Positions 23,851 to 32,252 are shown, counted from the first letter of the stretch. The stretch is 64,000 nucleotides of DNA from Nocardia aurea (GCF_003123685.1 NZ_QCYJ01000130.1:434001-498000), one strand, 5' to 3'. Numbers and translations are program-made. The notes: generated by a model from the letters alone, not told the origin.

Positions 23851-24732
23851 TCAGCAGTCGGCCTGGAACGGCATGCAATTCCTCGGGGTACGCGCCGGGG
23901 GGCTCGGCTCGACCGTCGAGGTCTGTTCGACCGCCGATTCCGGGCCCTCGGTGTCGTGCACCCACGCGCTCACCACCACACCCAAAACCGCGAGCACGCC
24001 CACCACCGCGACGGCGACGATCACCCAGGCGCCCACCGACTGCGGCGCGCTGGACCGCCTGGGCGCCGGCCTGGGTTTGGGGGGCCGAGTGTGCGGTAGC
24101 GCGGTAGCGCGGACGGACGGCGCGTTGGCGGCGAACCCGTCGGCGATGAGTTCCGCGCGCGACGGCCCGTTCTCCGTGCCGAGCGCCCGTACCGCCGCGC
24201 CCACCCGGTCGGCGGTCCAATCGCGGGCCGCCGCCGAGAAACCCTCGATGTAGATCCGCAGTTCGGTGGCGTCGGGCACATTCGCGACGACCACGTCGAG
24301 TCCGGGGCGCAGATTGGTGCGCGCGGGCCGGACCACCACACCGCGCGGCGGAACGAGTGCCACGACACCGCAGACGTGCCCCGGATCGAGCAGCGCGCGC
24401 TCCAGTTTCTTGCGCACGGCGTAGACGGCCTGTTCGAGCTGGTCGGACGGGCCGGTGCCGCTCGGGTCGTCCAGTTCGATCGGCGCCTCGCTGATCTTCC
24501 ACGCACCGTCGACGATGGTGAAGATGCCGCCCTGACGACGCTGGAAACCCTTGACCGCGACCACCGTGATGCCGCGCGGCGTGAACAGCACCGCATCGAT
24601 CCTGCGGGTGCCGTTCGCACCGACGTGCAGGTCGACGGCCGCGAGGCAGGTGATGGGGAACGACTTCAGGCAGTCGACGAATTCCTTTTCGGCGCCGGAG
24701 AGCTCGGCTCCCTGCCTGACCTTCACCAGCAT
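23851..24732 (-). CDS. NERD-domain protein with C-terminal membrane segment
   Basis: 293 residues from the ATG at 24732 (AGGGGA ribosome site). The N-terminal ~170 residues look like a NERD (nuclease-related) domain: SGAEKEFVDCLKSF, then HVGANGTRRIDAVLFTPRGITVVAVKGF with the D..E/K core in a changed form, and VYAVRKKLERALL. A basic Pro/Arg-rich linker leads to one membrane helix (VGAWVIVAVAVVGVLAVLGVVVSAWV, residues ~235-260) and a short outside tail ending CMPFQADC. The domain would sit in the cytoplasm. Function unknown. Confidence 0.7.
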   Translation of the reverse strand: MLVKVRQGAELSGAEKEFVDCLKSFPITCLAAVDLHVGANGTRRIDAVLFTPRGITVVAVKGFQRRQGGIFTIVDGAWKISEAPIELDDPSGTGPSDQLEQAVYAVRKKLERALLDPGHVCGVVALVPPRGVVVRPARTNLRPGLDVVVANVPDATELRIYIEGFSAAARDWTADRVGAAVRALGTENGPSRAELIADGFAANAPSVRATALPHTRPPKPRPAPRRSSAPQSVGAWVIVAVAVVGVLAVLGVVVSAWVHDTEGPESAVEQTSTVEPSPPARTPRNCMPFQADC

Positions 24733-24953
24733 CGCGTTCCCCTGCCCACCTGATCCGGACCACGGCACGGAGCCGTCTGTGTGAGCGCGGTGCACCGAAC
24801 CGCTACTGATGATGCATCCCCGGCCGCCCGAAAACCACCGGAAGATCGAAAAGGCCGGTTCGCTACGCTCACAGACAGCCCGGTCCGGCGGTATCGCCGG
24901 ACCCGAATCTCTATTCGCGCGGCATCGGCCGCGCAGGACGGGAAGGCGCACGC

Positions 24954-25499
24954 ATGGTTTCGACGTCGCAACCACGTATCTCGCCCGGACGGCTCCGCGA
25001 ACTCGGACCGATCAACTGGGTTGTCTGGCAGGTGCTTTCCCGTGCCGCGGGCACCGCCGACGCACACCTGTTCAGCACCCTCGGCCGCACCGGCGGCCTC
25101 TTCCGCGGCTGGCTGCACTATTCGGGCAAACTCATGCCGGGCGGGCGGTTGACCCGACACGAATCCGAACTCGTCATCCTGCGGGTGGCCCACCTGCGCC
25201 GATGCGATTACGAGACCGATCATCACATCCGCCTCGGCAGGCGCGCCGGGGTCACCCACGACATCCTGGAACGATTGCGGACCGGCCCCGACGCACCGGA
25301 ATGGTCACCCGCGCACCGCGCCCTGCTCACCGCCGTCGACCGGATCGTCACCACCCGCGATATCGACGACGCCGCGTGGTCCGAACTCGCCGCCTATTAC
25401 GACGAGCGCCGCCTCATCGAAATCGTGCTGCTCGCCAATCAGTACGAGGGCCTGGCATCCACCATCACCGCGCTGCGCATCCAGCGCGACGGGGTGTAG
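24954..25499 (+). CDS. Carboxymuconolactone decarboxylase-like (AhpD-fold) protein
   Basis: 181 residues, all-helical AhpD-like fold: LTRHESELVILRVAHLRRCDYETDHHIRLGRRAGV near residue 65-100 corresponds to the CMD core. The AhpD CxxC is replaced by CDYETDHH, as in many actinobacterial members, so peroxidase-partner activity is not expected. GGGAAGG precedes the start. The stop codon lies in the first unit of a 15-bp tandem repeat. Confidence 0.8.
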   Translation: MVSTSQPRISPGRLRELGPINWVVWQVLSRAAGTADAHLFSTLGRTGGLFRGWLHYSGKLMPGGRLTRHESELVILRVAHLRRCDYETDHHIRLGRRAGVTHDILERLRTGPDAPEWSPAHRALLTAVDRIVTTRDIDDAAWSELAAYYDERRLIEIVLLANQYEGLASTITALRIQRDGV

Positions 25500-25568
25500 G
25501 GCGACGGGGTGTAGGGCGACGGGGTGTAGGGCGACGGGGTGTAGGGCGACGGGGTGTAGGGCGACGGG
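25486..25568. repeat. 15-bp tandem repeat, five full copies
   Basis: The unit GCGACGGGGTGTAGG occurs five times without change (25486-25560), then a partial copy to 25568. In the CMD reading frame each unit reads (G/R)DGV-stop, so the end of the gene with its stop codon has been amplified. It lies between the CMD stop and the convergent oxidoreductase gene. Confidence 0.95.
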
Positions 25569-25586
25569 TTTCCTCGACCGTTCGAA

Positions 25587-26435
25587 TCAGGCGAGCGCGG
25601 CGCGGAAGACCTCGGCGGCGGGCGTCGAGGATCGGCCGATGAGTTTGCGCAGGTCGCCCGGGTCGACGTCGAGCAGTCCGGCGGCGACTCCGGCGTCGGC
25701 GTCGGCGAGCGCCTCGGCGTACCGGTCGGGCAGGCCCGCGGCGCTCAACGCGGTGGCATAGTCGGCCGTCGGCAGGTTCTCGTAGCGCACCGATGTGCCG
25801 GATACCCGCGAAATTAATTCTGCCAGTTGGTCATAGGTGAGCGGTTCGTCGCCACCGAGTTCGTATACCGCGCCCGCGTGGCCGTCGGTGGTGAGTACCC
25901 GGGCCGCCGCCTCGGCGTAGTCGGCGCGCGAAGCGGCCGCGACTCGGCCGGTGCCCGCCGCACCGTGCAGCACACCGGTCTCGACCGTGTGCGCGAGTCC
26001 GCCGAGGTAGTTCTCCCAGTACCAGCCGTTGCGCAGAAGTGTGTGCGGGACGGTCGATTCGGCCAGGACCGCCTCGGTCCCCCGATGCTCCTGCGCCAGG
26101 ATCAGCGGATTGTCGTCGGCCTTCGGAATGCTGGTGTAGGCGAGCAATCGGACGCCCGCGCGTTCGGCGGCGCGAATGACATCGGTGTGCTGGGCGACCC
26201 GCGCGCCGAATTCGTTGCCCGAGATCAGCAGCAGCCTGTCGACGCCGGTCAGGGCGTCGTCCAGCGCTCGGGGATCGGCGTAATCGGCGCGACGCACATC
26301 GACGCCCCGCTCGGCGAGATCGGCGATCTTGTCCGGATCGCGCACGATCGCCACGGGGGTCACTCCGTCGCGCAGCAGCGCCTCCACGACGAGTCGTCCC
26401 AGATGTCCGCTGGCTCCGGTCACGGCGATGGTCAT
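25587..26435 (-). CDS. qor2: NAD(P)H:quinone oxidoreductase (QOR2/QorB type, NmrA-like)
   Basis: 282 residues. Rossmann NAD(P)-binding start MTIAVTGASGHLGRLVVEALL (GxSGxLG), the R of IVRDP for NADPH, LLISGNEFGARVAQH, and LLRNGWYWENYLG typical of QOR2/TMR-like atypical SDR proteins. It reduces quinones. It is divergent from an HxlR regulator with a YodB-like operator between them, the same pair known as qor2/qorR in Corynebacterium glutamicum. Confidence 0.88.
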   Translation of the reverse strand: MTIAVTGASGHLGRLVVEALLRDGVTPVAIVRDPDKIADLAERGVDVRRADYADPRALDDALTGVDRLLLISGNEFGARVAQHTDVIRAAERAGVRLLAYTSIPKADDNPLILAQEHRGTEAVLAESTVPHTLLRNGWYWENYLGGLAHTVETGVLHGAAGTGRVAAASRADYAEAAARVLTTDGHAGAVYELGGDEPLTYDQLAELISRVSGTSVRYENLPTADYATALSAAGLPDRYAEALADADAGVAAGLLDVDPGDLRKLIGRSSTPAAEVFRAALA

Positions 26436-26466
26436 CGTTACCTCCGACTGATGTCAAACTGACAAG

Positions 26467-26481
26467 TACTAACTATTAGTA
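26467..26481. promoter_or_regulatory. HxlR/QorR operator (TACT-N7-AGTA)
   Basis: TACTAACTATTAGTA, a perfect palindrome (TACTAA-CTA-TTAGTA) in the 96-bp divergent region between qor2 and the HxlR gene. It fits the YodB/CatR/HxlR box TACT-N7-AGTA exactly. Bound by the reduced regulator it would block both genes. Confidence 0.75.
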
Positions 26482-26531
26482 AGCACTATGCATTCTGCAA
26501 TCCCCCGGGTCAAGTCGGTTAACATCGAGGC

Positions 26532-26930
26532 ATGGACTCCCAGTTCGGTGCGGCGGCCGAGAGCGTCGACCCCACGCTGGAGGCCGATGTCTTCGTCAAG
26601 AACTGCACGTCACGCCCGGTATTGCAGAATGTGGCCGGACGCTGGGGCACCCTGGCCCTTGTCGCGCTGCGCGCGGGCCCCATCCGGTTCAGCGCACTGC
26701 GCCGACGGGTGGACGGCGTGAGCGAACGCATGCTCTCCCAGACCCTCCAGGCGCTGGAACGCGACGGCATGGTGCACCGCGAAGTGCACGAGACCATTCC
26801 GCCGAAGGTCGAGTACACCCTGACCGAACTCGGCGCCCAGGTCGCCGAGCATCTGGAGACGCTGATCCACTTGATCGAGGCGAATATGCCCACGATTCAC
26901 CAGGCTCAGGCGTCCTACCGCCGCGACTGA
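26532..26930 (+). CDS. qorR: HxlR-family redox regulator (QorR-like)
   Basis: 132 residues. A single cysteine sits in DVFVKNCTSRPVLQNVAGRW near residue 24, the place of the redox-sensing Cys of YodB/QorR/HypR. The winged HTH is GPIRFSALRRRVDGVSERMLSQTLQALERDGMVHREV, with the wing ending KVEYTLTELG. It should repress the divergent quinone reductase gene and itself, and be released by quinone or disulfide stress. Assignment as QorR comes from gene order, operator and Cys. Confidence 0.85.
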   Translation: MDSQFGAAAESVDPTLEADVFVKNCTSRPVLQNVAGRWGTLALVALRAGPIRFSALRRRVDGVSERMLSQTLQALERDGMVHREVHETIPPKVEYTLTELGAQVAEHLETLIHLIEANMPTIHQAQASYRRD

Positions 26931-26984
26931 CCGGGCCTGCGCGGGCGTGGGAAGGCGGCTCGGCGGTGCGCGGTTGCACAGGGT

Positions 26985-27401
26985 ATGGAACTTTCGACCG
27001 CCCTCGATTTCGCAGGCGCCACCAACCGCTCGGTGCTGACGACCATCCGCCGCAACGGTCGCCCACAGCTCTCCAATGTGCTGCACATCATCGGCGACGA
27101 CGGCATCATCCGGATATCCATCACCGCCGATCGCGCCAAGTATCACAATCTGCGCCGCGACCCGTGGGCGGCGATCCACGTCACCCGCGAGGATTTCTTC
27201 GCCTACGCCGTCGTGGAGGGCACCGTGGAACTCACCCCGGTCGCCGAATCACCCGACGACCCCGCCGTCGACGAACTGGTCGCCTATTACCGTCAGGCCT
27301 CCGGCGAACATCCCGACTGGCCCGACTACCGCAGAGCCATGGTCGATGACCGCCGCGTTCTGGCCCGTCTCACCCCGACCAATGCCTACGGCATGTTCTG
27401 A
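26985..27401 (+). CDS. PPOX-class F420/flavin-dependent oxidoreductase
   Basis: 138 residues, split beta-barrel of the pyridoxamine-phosphate oxidase superfamily. NRSVLTTIRRNGRPQLSNVLHII and RISITADRAKYHNLRRDPWAAIHV contain the cofactor-binding lysine/arginine pattern of the Rv1155/Rv2074-like F420-binding group. Ends ARLTPTNAYGMF. Probably reduces a small substrate with F420H2; the substrate is not evident. Confidence 0.82.
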   Translation: MELSTALDFAGATNRSVLTTIRRNGRPQLSNVLHIIGDDGIIRISITADRAKYHNLRRDPWAAIHVTREDFFAYAVVEGTVELTPVAESPDDPAVDELVAYYRQASGEHPDWPDYRRAMVDDRRVLARLTPTNAYGMF

Positions 27402-27404
27402 GCC

Positions 27405-29108
27405 TCACCCTTCGCGTTCCCGAGCGCCGGGCCGCCGAGAAATCCCGTGGCGGTTCGGCGAGGGAACCCGGATTCGGCGGGCGACGAGCACGGCGACGCT
27501 CAGCACCAGCAGGAATCCGAGCAGGGAGATGGTGGTCGCGGTGCGCGTCGGCGCGGTGACGAACGAGGACCGAAGTCGCGGATCGGCGGCGACCACCGTC
27601 TCGGCCGCCGGCGGCAGTAAAACCTCGGATGCCGACGCGATCGCCGGAACGGGCGAAACGGCGGTGGGCGAAAGTATTTCGGACGGCGGGATCTCCGGAA
27701 CCCGATTGACGGCGAGGTCCTCCGCGACGGCGGTGAACCAGTCCAGGACGAGTCCGGTGGCCGACTGCCCGTCGGCGGCATAGCTCGCGATCGAGTATTC
27801 CCCGTGGCGACGGACCGTGTCCGTGTACCGCAGCCAGGTGAGGGGATCGAGCAACTCGGCGTTGTCGACGCTCAGGTGGCCGAGCGCGTTGAAGGTTTTG
27901 GCGATCAGGTTGAAGGCCGTGCGGCGCGGCAACGGACGACGGGCGGCGGTGACGAGCGCGGTGGTGGCGCGTTCCAGCCCGGTGAGCGGATCGGGGGCCG
28001 TCGCGATCCCGGCGACCTCGGCCGGGGTGAACGCGACGCCGATGATCGCGACCAGGGTGTTGAGCGCGCTCGTACCCAGTTTCAGCAGCGCCTGCCGCGC
28101 TTGGGCGTCGTCGTCGGCACGCGGGTCGGCGGCCTCGGCGAGCCGGACACTGAGCGGAGCCTCGGGTGTCAGCGACAGCGTTCCGAGCGAATAGCCACGC
28201 AGGTCGTGGTTCACCACGGCGGTCGCTGTTCTGGCGACGGTGCCCGCGAGCGCGTCCGAGATCGAGGTCAGCGCGGCGACCGGATCCGACGGCAGGAGTT
28301 CGGCCTGTCCGAGAATGTCGACGATCATGTGCAGCAGCGGGGCGCCCGCAGGCGCGTCGCAGGCGAGATCTCCCGGCAGGCACAGCGATGCCACCCGGCC
28401 GGTGAGGCCGCCGAAATCCTCGGCGATATCGCGCACGGGGCCGATACCGCCGCCGGTCACCGACCGCTGGGAGAAGGCCGGGAGGGTATTCAGTTCCGCG
28501 CCAGTCGTTCCCGGCGCGGGCGCGGGGCGACCGCCGTCCGGCAGACCGGGGATTATCGCGGCTCCGGGAGCGCGGGTCGGGTCGGCCAGCAGCGCGACCG
28601 CGGCGACACGGTCGGCGGGCACCGCGCTCGCGCCTCGGCCGACTTCACTCGCGAACATCGAAACCACGTGCGCGCCTTGCGAATAGCCGATCAAGCCGAG
28701 CTGGGATCCGGGGCAGCGGTCGACGACGGACTCGGCCATCGCCCGCAACTGCCGCAGGCCTTCGTTCGCCGAATCGGAATAGGTCGTCGAAGTGCCGGGG
28801 AACGCGCCGCCGAATCCGGCCGAGTACGGAACGTAGGCCCGCCCGGCCACGCGGCCGTCGCCCAACCGCGCGAGCGGCGCCAGCACCGTGGCCAGCAGAC
28901 CGGAATCCACGGCGAGGGGCGAGTCCGGCGACGACTGGCCGGTCCCCTGCACGCCGAGTACGAAGAATCCGGGACAGTCGGGACCGGACACCGCCGCGAG
29001 ACCGTCGTCACCGGCCGCTGTCGCGGGATATCCGATCGCGATCGTCACGGTCACCGCGAGAACGAGGGCGCGCGCGGACCGCGTCACCGGCCAAGGGGCG
29101 GACTTCAT
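27405..29108 (-). CDS. Secreted, C-terminally anchored cutinase-family serine hydrolase
   Basis: 567 residues from the ATG at 29108 (GGAGG just upstream). A signal peptide (SARALVLAVTVTIAIGYPATAAG) precedes a cutinase/acyl-hydrolase fold: DCPGFFVLGVQGTGQS, then the nucleophile elbow GLIGYSQGAHVV (Ser about residue 140) and LADPTR. The second half is a long helical extension with ELLDPLTWLRYTDTVRRHGEYSIASY. A C-terminal helix (TATTISLLGFLLVLSVAVLVA) followed by a basic tail suggests membrane anchoring. It likely acts on lipid or polyester bonds at the mycolate envelope. Two tiny hydrophobic-peptide genes precede it on the same strand. Confidence 0.82.
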   Translation of the reverse strand: MKSAPWPVTRSARALVLAVTVTIAIGYPATAAGDDGLAAVSGPDCPGFFVLGVQGTGQSSPDSPLAVDSGLLATVLAPLARLGDGRVAGRAYVPYSAGFGGAFPGTSTTYSDSANEGLRQLRAMAESVVDRCPGSQLGLIGYSQGAHVVSMFASEVGRGASAVPADRVAAVALLADPTRAPGAAIIPGLPDGGRPAPAPGTTGAELNTLPAFSQRSVTGGGIGPVRDIAEDFGGLTGRVASLCLPGDLACDAPAGAPLLHMIVDILGQAELLPSDPVAALTSISDALAGTVARTATAVVNHDLRGYSLGTLSLTPEAPLSVRLAEAADPRADDDAQARQALLKLGTSALNTLVAIIGVAFTPAEVAGIATAPDPLTGLERATTALVTAARRPLPRRTAFNLIAKTFNALGHLSVDNAELLDPLTWLRYTDTVRRHGEYSIASYAADGQSATGLVLDWFTAVAEDLAVNRVPEIPPSEILSPTAVSPVPAIASASEVLLPPAAETVVAADPRLRSSFVTAPTRTATTISLLGFLLVLSVAVLVARRIRVPSPNRHGISRRPGAREREG

Positions 29109-29222
29109 CCGTACCTCCGAGTTCGACGGCGTGCACGAGCAACGGCATTCACGAGAGGCGGCGATCATGCGAGGTGCGGATGCGAGATCCGCCGAACGAC
29201 CGACGGCCGGGACGGGCGCGCG

Positions 29223-29294
29223 CTACGGAACGAGAAGTCCGATCAGGAGATCCAGTACCGTGCCGACGATCTGACCCACCACGCTCAACAGCAT
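29223..29294 (-). CDS. 23-residue hydrophobic peptide
   Basis: ATG at 29294 preceded by AAAGGA at good spacing, stop TAG. The peptide (MLLSVVGQIVGTVLDLL followed by IGLLVP) is almost wholly hydrophobic with one Asp and no basic residue, so it is not a signal peptide. It shares a (V/L)LDL-x-G core with the peptide encoded at 29404. It lies 114 bp before the cutinase gene. Short amphipathic/hydrophobic peptides such as corynebacterial PorA/PorH or staphylococcal PSMs have this appearance; no homologue is recognised. Confidence 0.6.
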   Translation of the reverse strand: MLLSVVGQIVGTVLDLLIGLLVP

Positions 29295-29315
29295 TGTCGA
29301 TTCCTTTCACCGCGA

Positions 29316-29358
29316 TGCCCGCCTCGGTCGCCATCACGGGGATGGATCGAGGCGGGCA
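29316..29358. terminator. Stem-loop between the two tiny peptide genes
   Basis: Arms 29316-29326 and 29348-29358 (11 bp, perfect), with an inner 5-bp stem CCATC/GATGG (29331-29335 and 29341-29345) in the loop. It lies between the two peptide genes and could attenuate readthrough or protect the upstream message. Confidence 0.5.
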
Positions 29359-29403
29359 CGCGTCAGTTCGGATCGCGGGTTCGTTCGCCGCGAAGCGCGA
29401 AGA

Positions 29404-29496
29404 TCAGAACAGCGCGCCGCCGAGGCCGGTGATCACACCCGCGAGGCTGGACACGACGTTGCCGACCAGATCCAGCAGACCACTGAGCAGACCCAT
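29404..29496 (-). CDS. 30-residue hydrophobic peptide
   Basis: ATG at 29496 with AGAGGA six bases upstream, stop TGA. The peptide starts MGLLSGLLDLVGNVVSSLAG and ends VITGLGGALF: Gly/Leu/Val-rich, one Asp, no Lys/Arg. Both the ribosome site and the clean hydrophobic composition distinguish it from chance. It is the first of three same-strand genes (peptide, peptide, cutinase). Possible pore-forming, surfactant-like or envelope peptide; no function is established. Confidence 0.62.
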   Translation of the reverse strand: MGLLSGLLDLVGNVVSSLAGVITGLGGALF

Positions 29497-29963
29497 TCTT
29501 CGTCCTCTTTCCTGGAATTCGATGTGTCGCCCGGACAACGGTCCGGACGTCCTGAGTGCGCCCGCGCATCGCGTACGGCCGATCGCGCCGCGGGCAGTGG
29601 ATTTCGTGCCGAAAGGCACAACCACTCCGTATTCGGCACGGTCGAGCAGACGGATGGCTACTGTCCGTAAATCGGTGCGGACCGAATTTTTCACGTCCGG
29701 TTTCCGCTGCTCAGCGGACCGGACAGCGCCCTGCCGCACGGCTTTTCAGCGACGGACAGACGGTGCCGGAAACGTCAGCGACGCGATAACTACACTGATC
29801 AGACATGCTTTACCCGCTGCGAACCGACCTCAAACGCGATTCCGGTCGGCCGAGTGAACATTGCGAAACCGCCCGTCGCCACGGTGCCGGGAAGGCCGGA
29901 GATCACCGGCGCACGAACGGATCCGGCTACGAACACGCAACTCTCGGTGACGGGCCGGCGCGC
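29497..29963. other. 467-bp stretch without a gene
   Basis: No coding frame is convincing. It holds two inverted repeats: CGTGCCGAA at 29605-29613 with its complement at 29632-29640, and GTCCGGT at 29695-29701 with its complement at 29718-29724 enclosing a CCGCTG/CAGCGG stem. An AT-rich AATTTTT run lies next to the second. The promoter for the peptide/cutinase transcript is probably here; the deacetylase gene ends at its right edge. Confidence 0.5.
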
Positions 29964-30671
29964 TCAGCGTGTCAACAGATCCGACACCGTGACGAACCGA
30001 TAACCCGCCGACCGTAGTTCGGCGACGATCCGGGGAACAGCGGCCAGGGCGGCTGCGCCGGACTCGTACATGACGTGCAACAGGATGATCGAGCCGGGCC
30101 GGACGTTCGCGACGGTTTCGGCGACGATCTCCTCGGTGCTCGCCTCCTTGCCGGAATCCGGCTCCACATCCCACATCACGGTCGTCCGGTCGTGGTCGGA
30201 CAGATATCTCGGCAGGCCCCACAGTTTCTTGCCGTACGGCGGACGGAAGGTCACCTGGCCCGGGTAGCCGGTTCTCGCGATCTCCGCGTCGGTGTCCTCG
30301 ATCTCGGCGCGGACGGTGTCGGCCGAGACGAAGACCATCCGGCGATGGTTGTAGGTGTGGTTGCCGATCTCGTGGCCCGCCTCGGCGATGGCACGGCCCG
30401 CGTCGGGGCGCGCGGCGAGATCGCGGCCGTTGAGATAGAAGGTGGCCGGAATTCCGGCATCCGACAGCGCTTTCAGCACCTCGGGAGTTTTCGCGGACGG
30501 GCCGTCGTCGAGGGTCAGCGCCACCACCTTCTCGGTCGTGTCGACCCGATCGACCAGACGGCCCGCCGCCTGCCAGGTGCGCGAATTCATCAGCGAATAG
30601 CCGCCGAACGCCGTCGCCACCAGGACGACGAGCGCGAGCGCGACGCCGATCATCATCCGCTTTCGAGACAT
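29964..30671 (-). CDS. Polysaccharide deacetylase (NodB domain), membrane-anchored
   Basis: 235 residues. An N-terminal basic stretch and signal-anchor helix (MMIGVALALVVLVATAFGG) put the enzyme outside the cell. The NodB motifs are intact: TLDDGPS (catalytic Asp and metal Asp), HTYNH (metal His pair), RPPYG, and the catalytic His in IILLHVM. It removes acetyl groups from GlcNAc/MurNAc or related cell-wall sugars. Convergent neighbour lpd is separated by a shared hairpin. Confidence 0.9.
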   Translation of the reverse strand: MSRKRMMIGVALALVVLVATAFGGYSLMNSRTWQAAGRLVDRVDTTEKVVALTLDDGPSAKTPEVLKALSDAGIPATFYLNGRDLAARPDAGRAIAEAGHEIGNHTYNHRRMVFVSADTVRAEIEDTDAEIARTGYPGQVTFRPPYGKKLWGLPRYLSDHDRTTVMWDVEPDSGKEASTEEIVAETVANVRPGSIILLHVMYESGAAALAAVPRIVAELRSAGYRFVTVSDLLTR

Positions 30672-30717
30672 CCCTCGTGTCTAGCAGTCCGACGGCGCGC
30701 GACCGACGGGAACAGAC

Positions 30718-30757
30718 GAACGGCGGCACCCGGTCGGTGGACCGGATACCGCCGTTC
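30718..30757. terminator. Stem-loop downstream of lpd
   Basis: GAACGGCGG (30718-30726) pairs with CCGCCGTTC (30749-30757) and CCGGTC (30730-30735) with GACCGG (30740-30745), separated by a small internal loop, GGTG at the tip. It ends 14 bp from the lpd stop, so it is a good terminator for lpd. Confidence 0.7.
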
Positions 30758-30771
30758 GGGCGGAGCCGCGA

Positions 30772-32175
30772 TCAGAAGTTGATCATGTGCCCGGCGAGGC
30801 CGTGGATCGCCTCCTGGAGGGCTTCGCTCAGCGTCGGGTGGGTGTGCACGTTTCGGGTCAGCTCGTTGACCGTGAGATCCCACTTCTGGGCCAGGGTCAG
30901 CTCGGGCAGCAGCTCGGAGACGTCCGGGCCGATGAGGTGGCCGCCGAGCAGTTCGCCGTACTTGTTGTCGGAGATCAGCTTGACGAAACCGGTCGGGTCG
31001 CCGAGGCCGTGCGCCTTGCCGTTGGCGGTGAACGGGAACGTCGCGACGTTCACGTCGTAGCCCTCGTCGCGGGCCTGCGCTTCGGTGAGTCCGAAGCTGG
31101 CGACCTGCGGCTGACAGAAGGTGGCGCGCGGCATCATCCGGTAGTCGCCGAGGGTGACGGTGGGAGCGCCGGCGATGGTTTCCGCGGCGACGACGCCCTG
31201 GGCCTCCGCGACGTGCGCGAGCTGGAGCTTGGCGGTGACGTCACCGATCGCGTAGATATTGCCCACATTGGTGCGCATATTGTCGTCGATCGCGATGGCG
31301 CCGCGGTCGGTCAGCGCGACGCCGGTGTTCTCCAGGCCGTAGCCCTCGACCCGCGGCGCGAAGCCGACGGCCTGCAACACCTTGTCGACGGTGACGGTCT
31401 CGACATTGCCGGACTTGTTGTCCTTGATCGCGACGGTGACCTTCGAGCCGTCGTCGTCGATCGACTGCACGGCCGCACCGGTGGTGATGGTGACACCGAG
31501 CTTCTTGTACTGCTTGGTGATCTCCTTGGAGACGTCGACGTCCTCGTTCGGCAGCGCCCGGTCGAGGAATTCCACGATGCGCACGTCGACGCCGTAGTTC
31601 TTCAGGACGTAGGCGAACTCCATGCCGATCGCGCCAGCGCCCACGATGAGGATCGAGCCGGGCAGGTCGCGGGTGAGGATCTGCTCCTCGTAGGTCACCA
31701 CGTTGGCGCTGAGTGAGGTGCCGGGCAGCAGTTTGGTGACGGTGCCGGTCGCGATGATCACGTTGTCGAACGTGATGGTCTCGGTGCCGCCCTTGCTGAG
31801 CTCGACCGAGATCGTGTTCGCGTCGGTGAAGGTGCCCTTCCCGTCGAACTCCTCGATCTTGTTCTTCTTCATCAGGAAGTGGACGCCCTTGACGCGGCCG
31901 TCCGCGACCTTGCGGCTGCGGTCGAACGCGACGCCGAAGTCGAAACTCGCCTCACCGGAGATACCGAAGGTCTTGGCCTCCTTGGTGAAGATATGGGCCA
32001 GCTCGGCGTTGCGGAGCAGCGCCTTCGACGGGATGCAGCCCACGTTCAGGCACACACCGCCCCAGTATTTCTGCTCGACAATCGCTGTTCGCAGGCCGAG
32101 TTGAGCGGCGCGGATCGCGGCGACGTAACCGCCGGGACCAGCACCGAGAACGACGACATCGTAGTGGGAAGTCAC
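30772..32175 (-). CDS. lpd: Dihydrolipoyl dehydrogenase
   Basis: 467 residues from a GTG at 32175. FAD-binding GAGPGGYVAAIRAAQLG at the start, the redox disulfide in GGVCLNVGCIPSKALL (CxxxxC, residues ~41-46), NAD-binding GAGAIGMEFAYVL, and the C-terminal His-Glu pair in HTHPTLSEALQEA. It is the E3 component that reoxidises lipoamide in pyruvate/2-oxoglutarate dehydrogenase and, in mycobacteria, the peroxynitrite reductase complex. Corresponds to Rv0462 (lpdC). Confidence 0.96.
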   Translation of the reverse strand: MTSHYDVVVLGAGPGGYVAAIRAAQLGLRTAIVEQKYWGGVCLNVGCIPSKALLRNAELAHIFTKEAKTFGISGEASFDFGVAFDRSRKVADGRVKGVHFLMKKNKIEEFDGKGTFTDANTISVELSKGGTETITFDNVIIATGTVTKLLPGTSLSANVVTYEEQILTRDLPGSILIVGAGAIGMEFAYVLKNYGVDVRIVEFLDRALPNEDVDVSKEITKQYKKLGVTITTGAAVQSIDDDGSKVTVAIKDNKSGNVETVTVDKVLQAVGFAPRVEGYGLENTGVALTDRGAIAIDDNMRTNVGNIYAIGDVTAKLQLAHVAEAQGVVAAETIAGAPTVTLGDYRMMPRATFCQPQVASFGLTEAQARDEGYDVNVATFPFTANGKAHGLGDPTGFVKLISDNKYGELLGGHLIGPDVSELLPELTLAQKWDLTVNELTRNVHTHPTLSEALQEAIHGLAGHMINF

Positions 32176-32252
32176 GACAACGAGCCTAACTCCGTCACAT
32201 GAACTTCACCGAGCGTGCCCCCGCAATGGTGAGCACGCGCGGCGCGTACCGC

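Noticed and set aside
25501..25642. A frame of (VGRRG)n repeats through the 15-bp array
   Set aside because: It is a reading of the tandem repeat in another frame, without start or domain.
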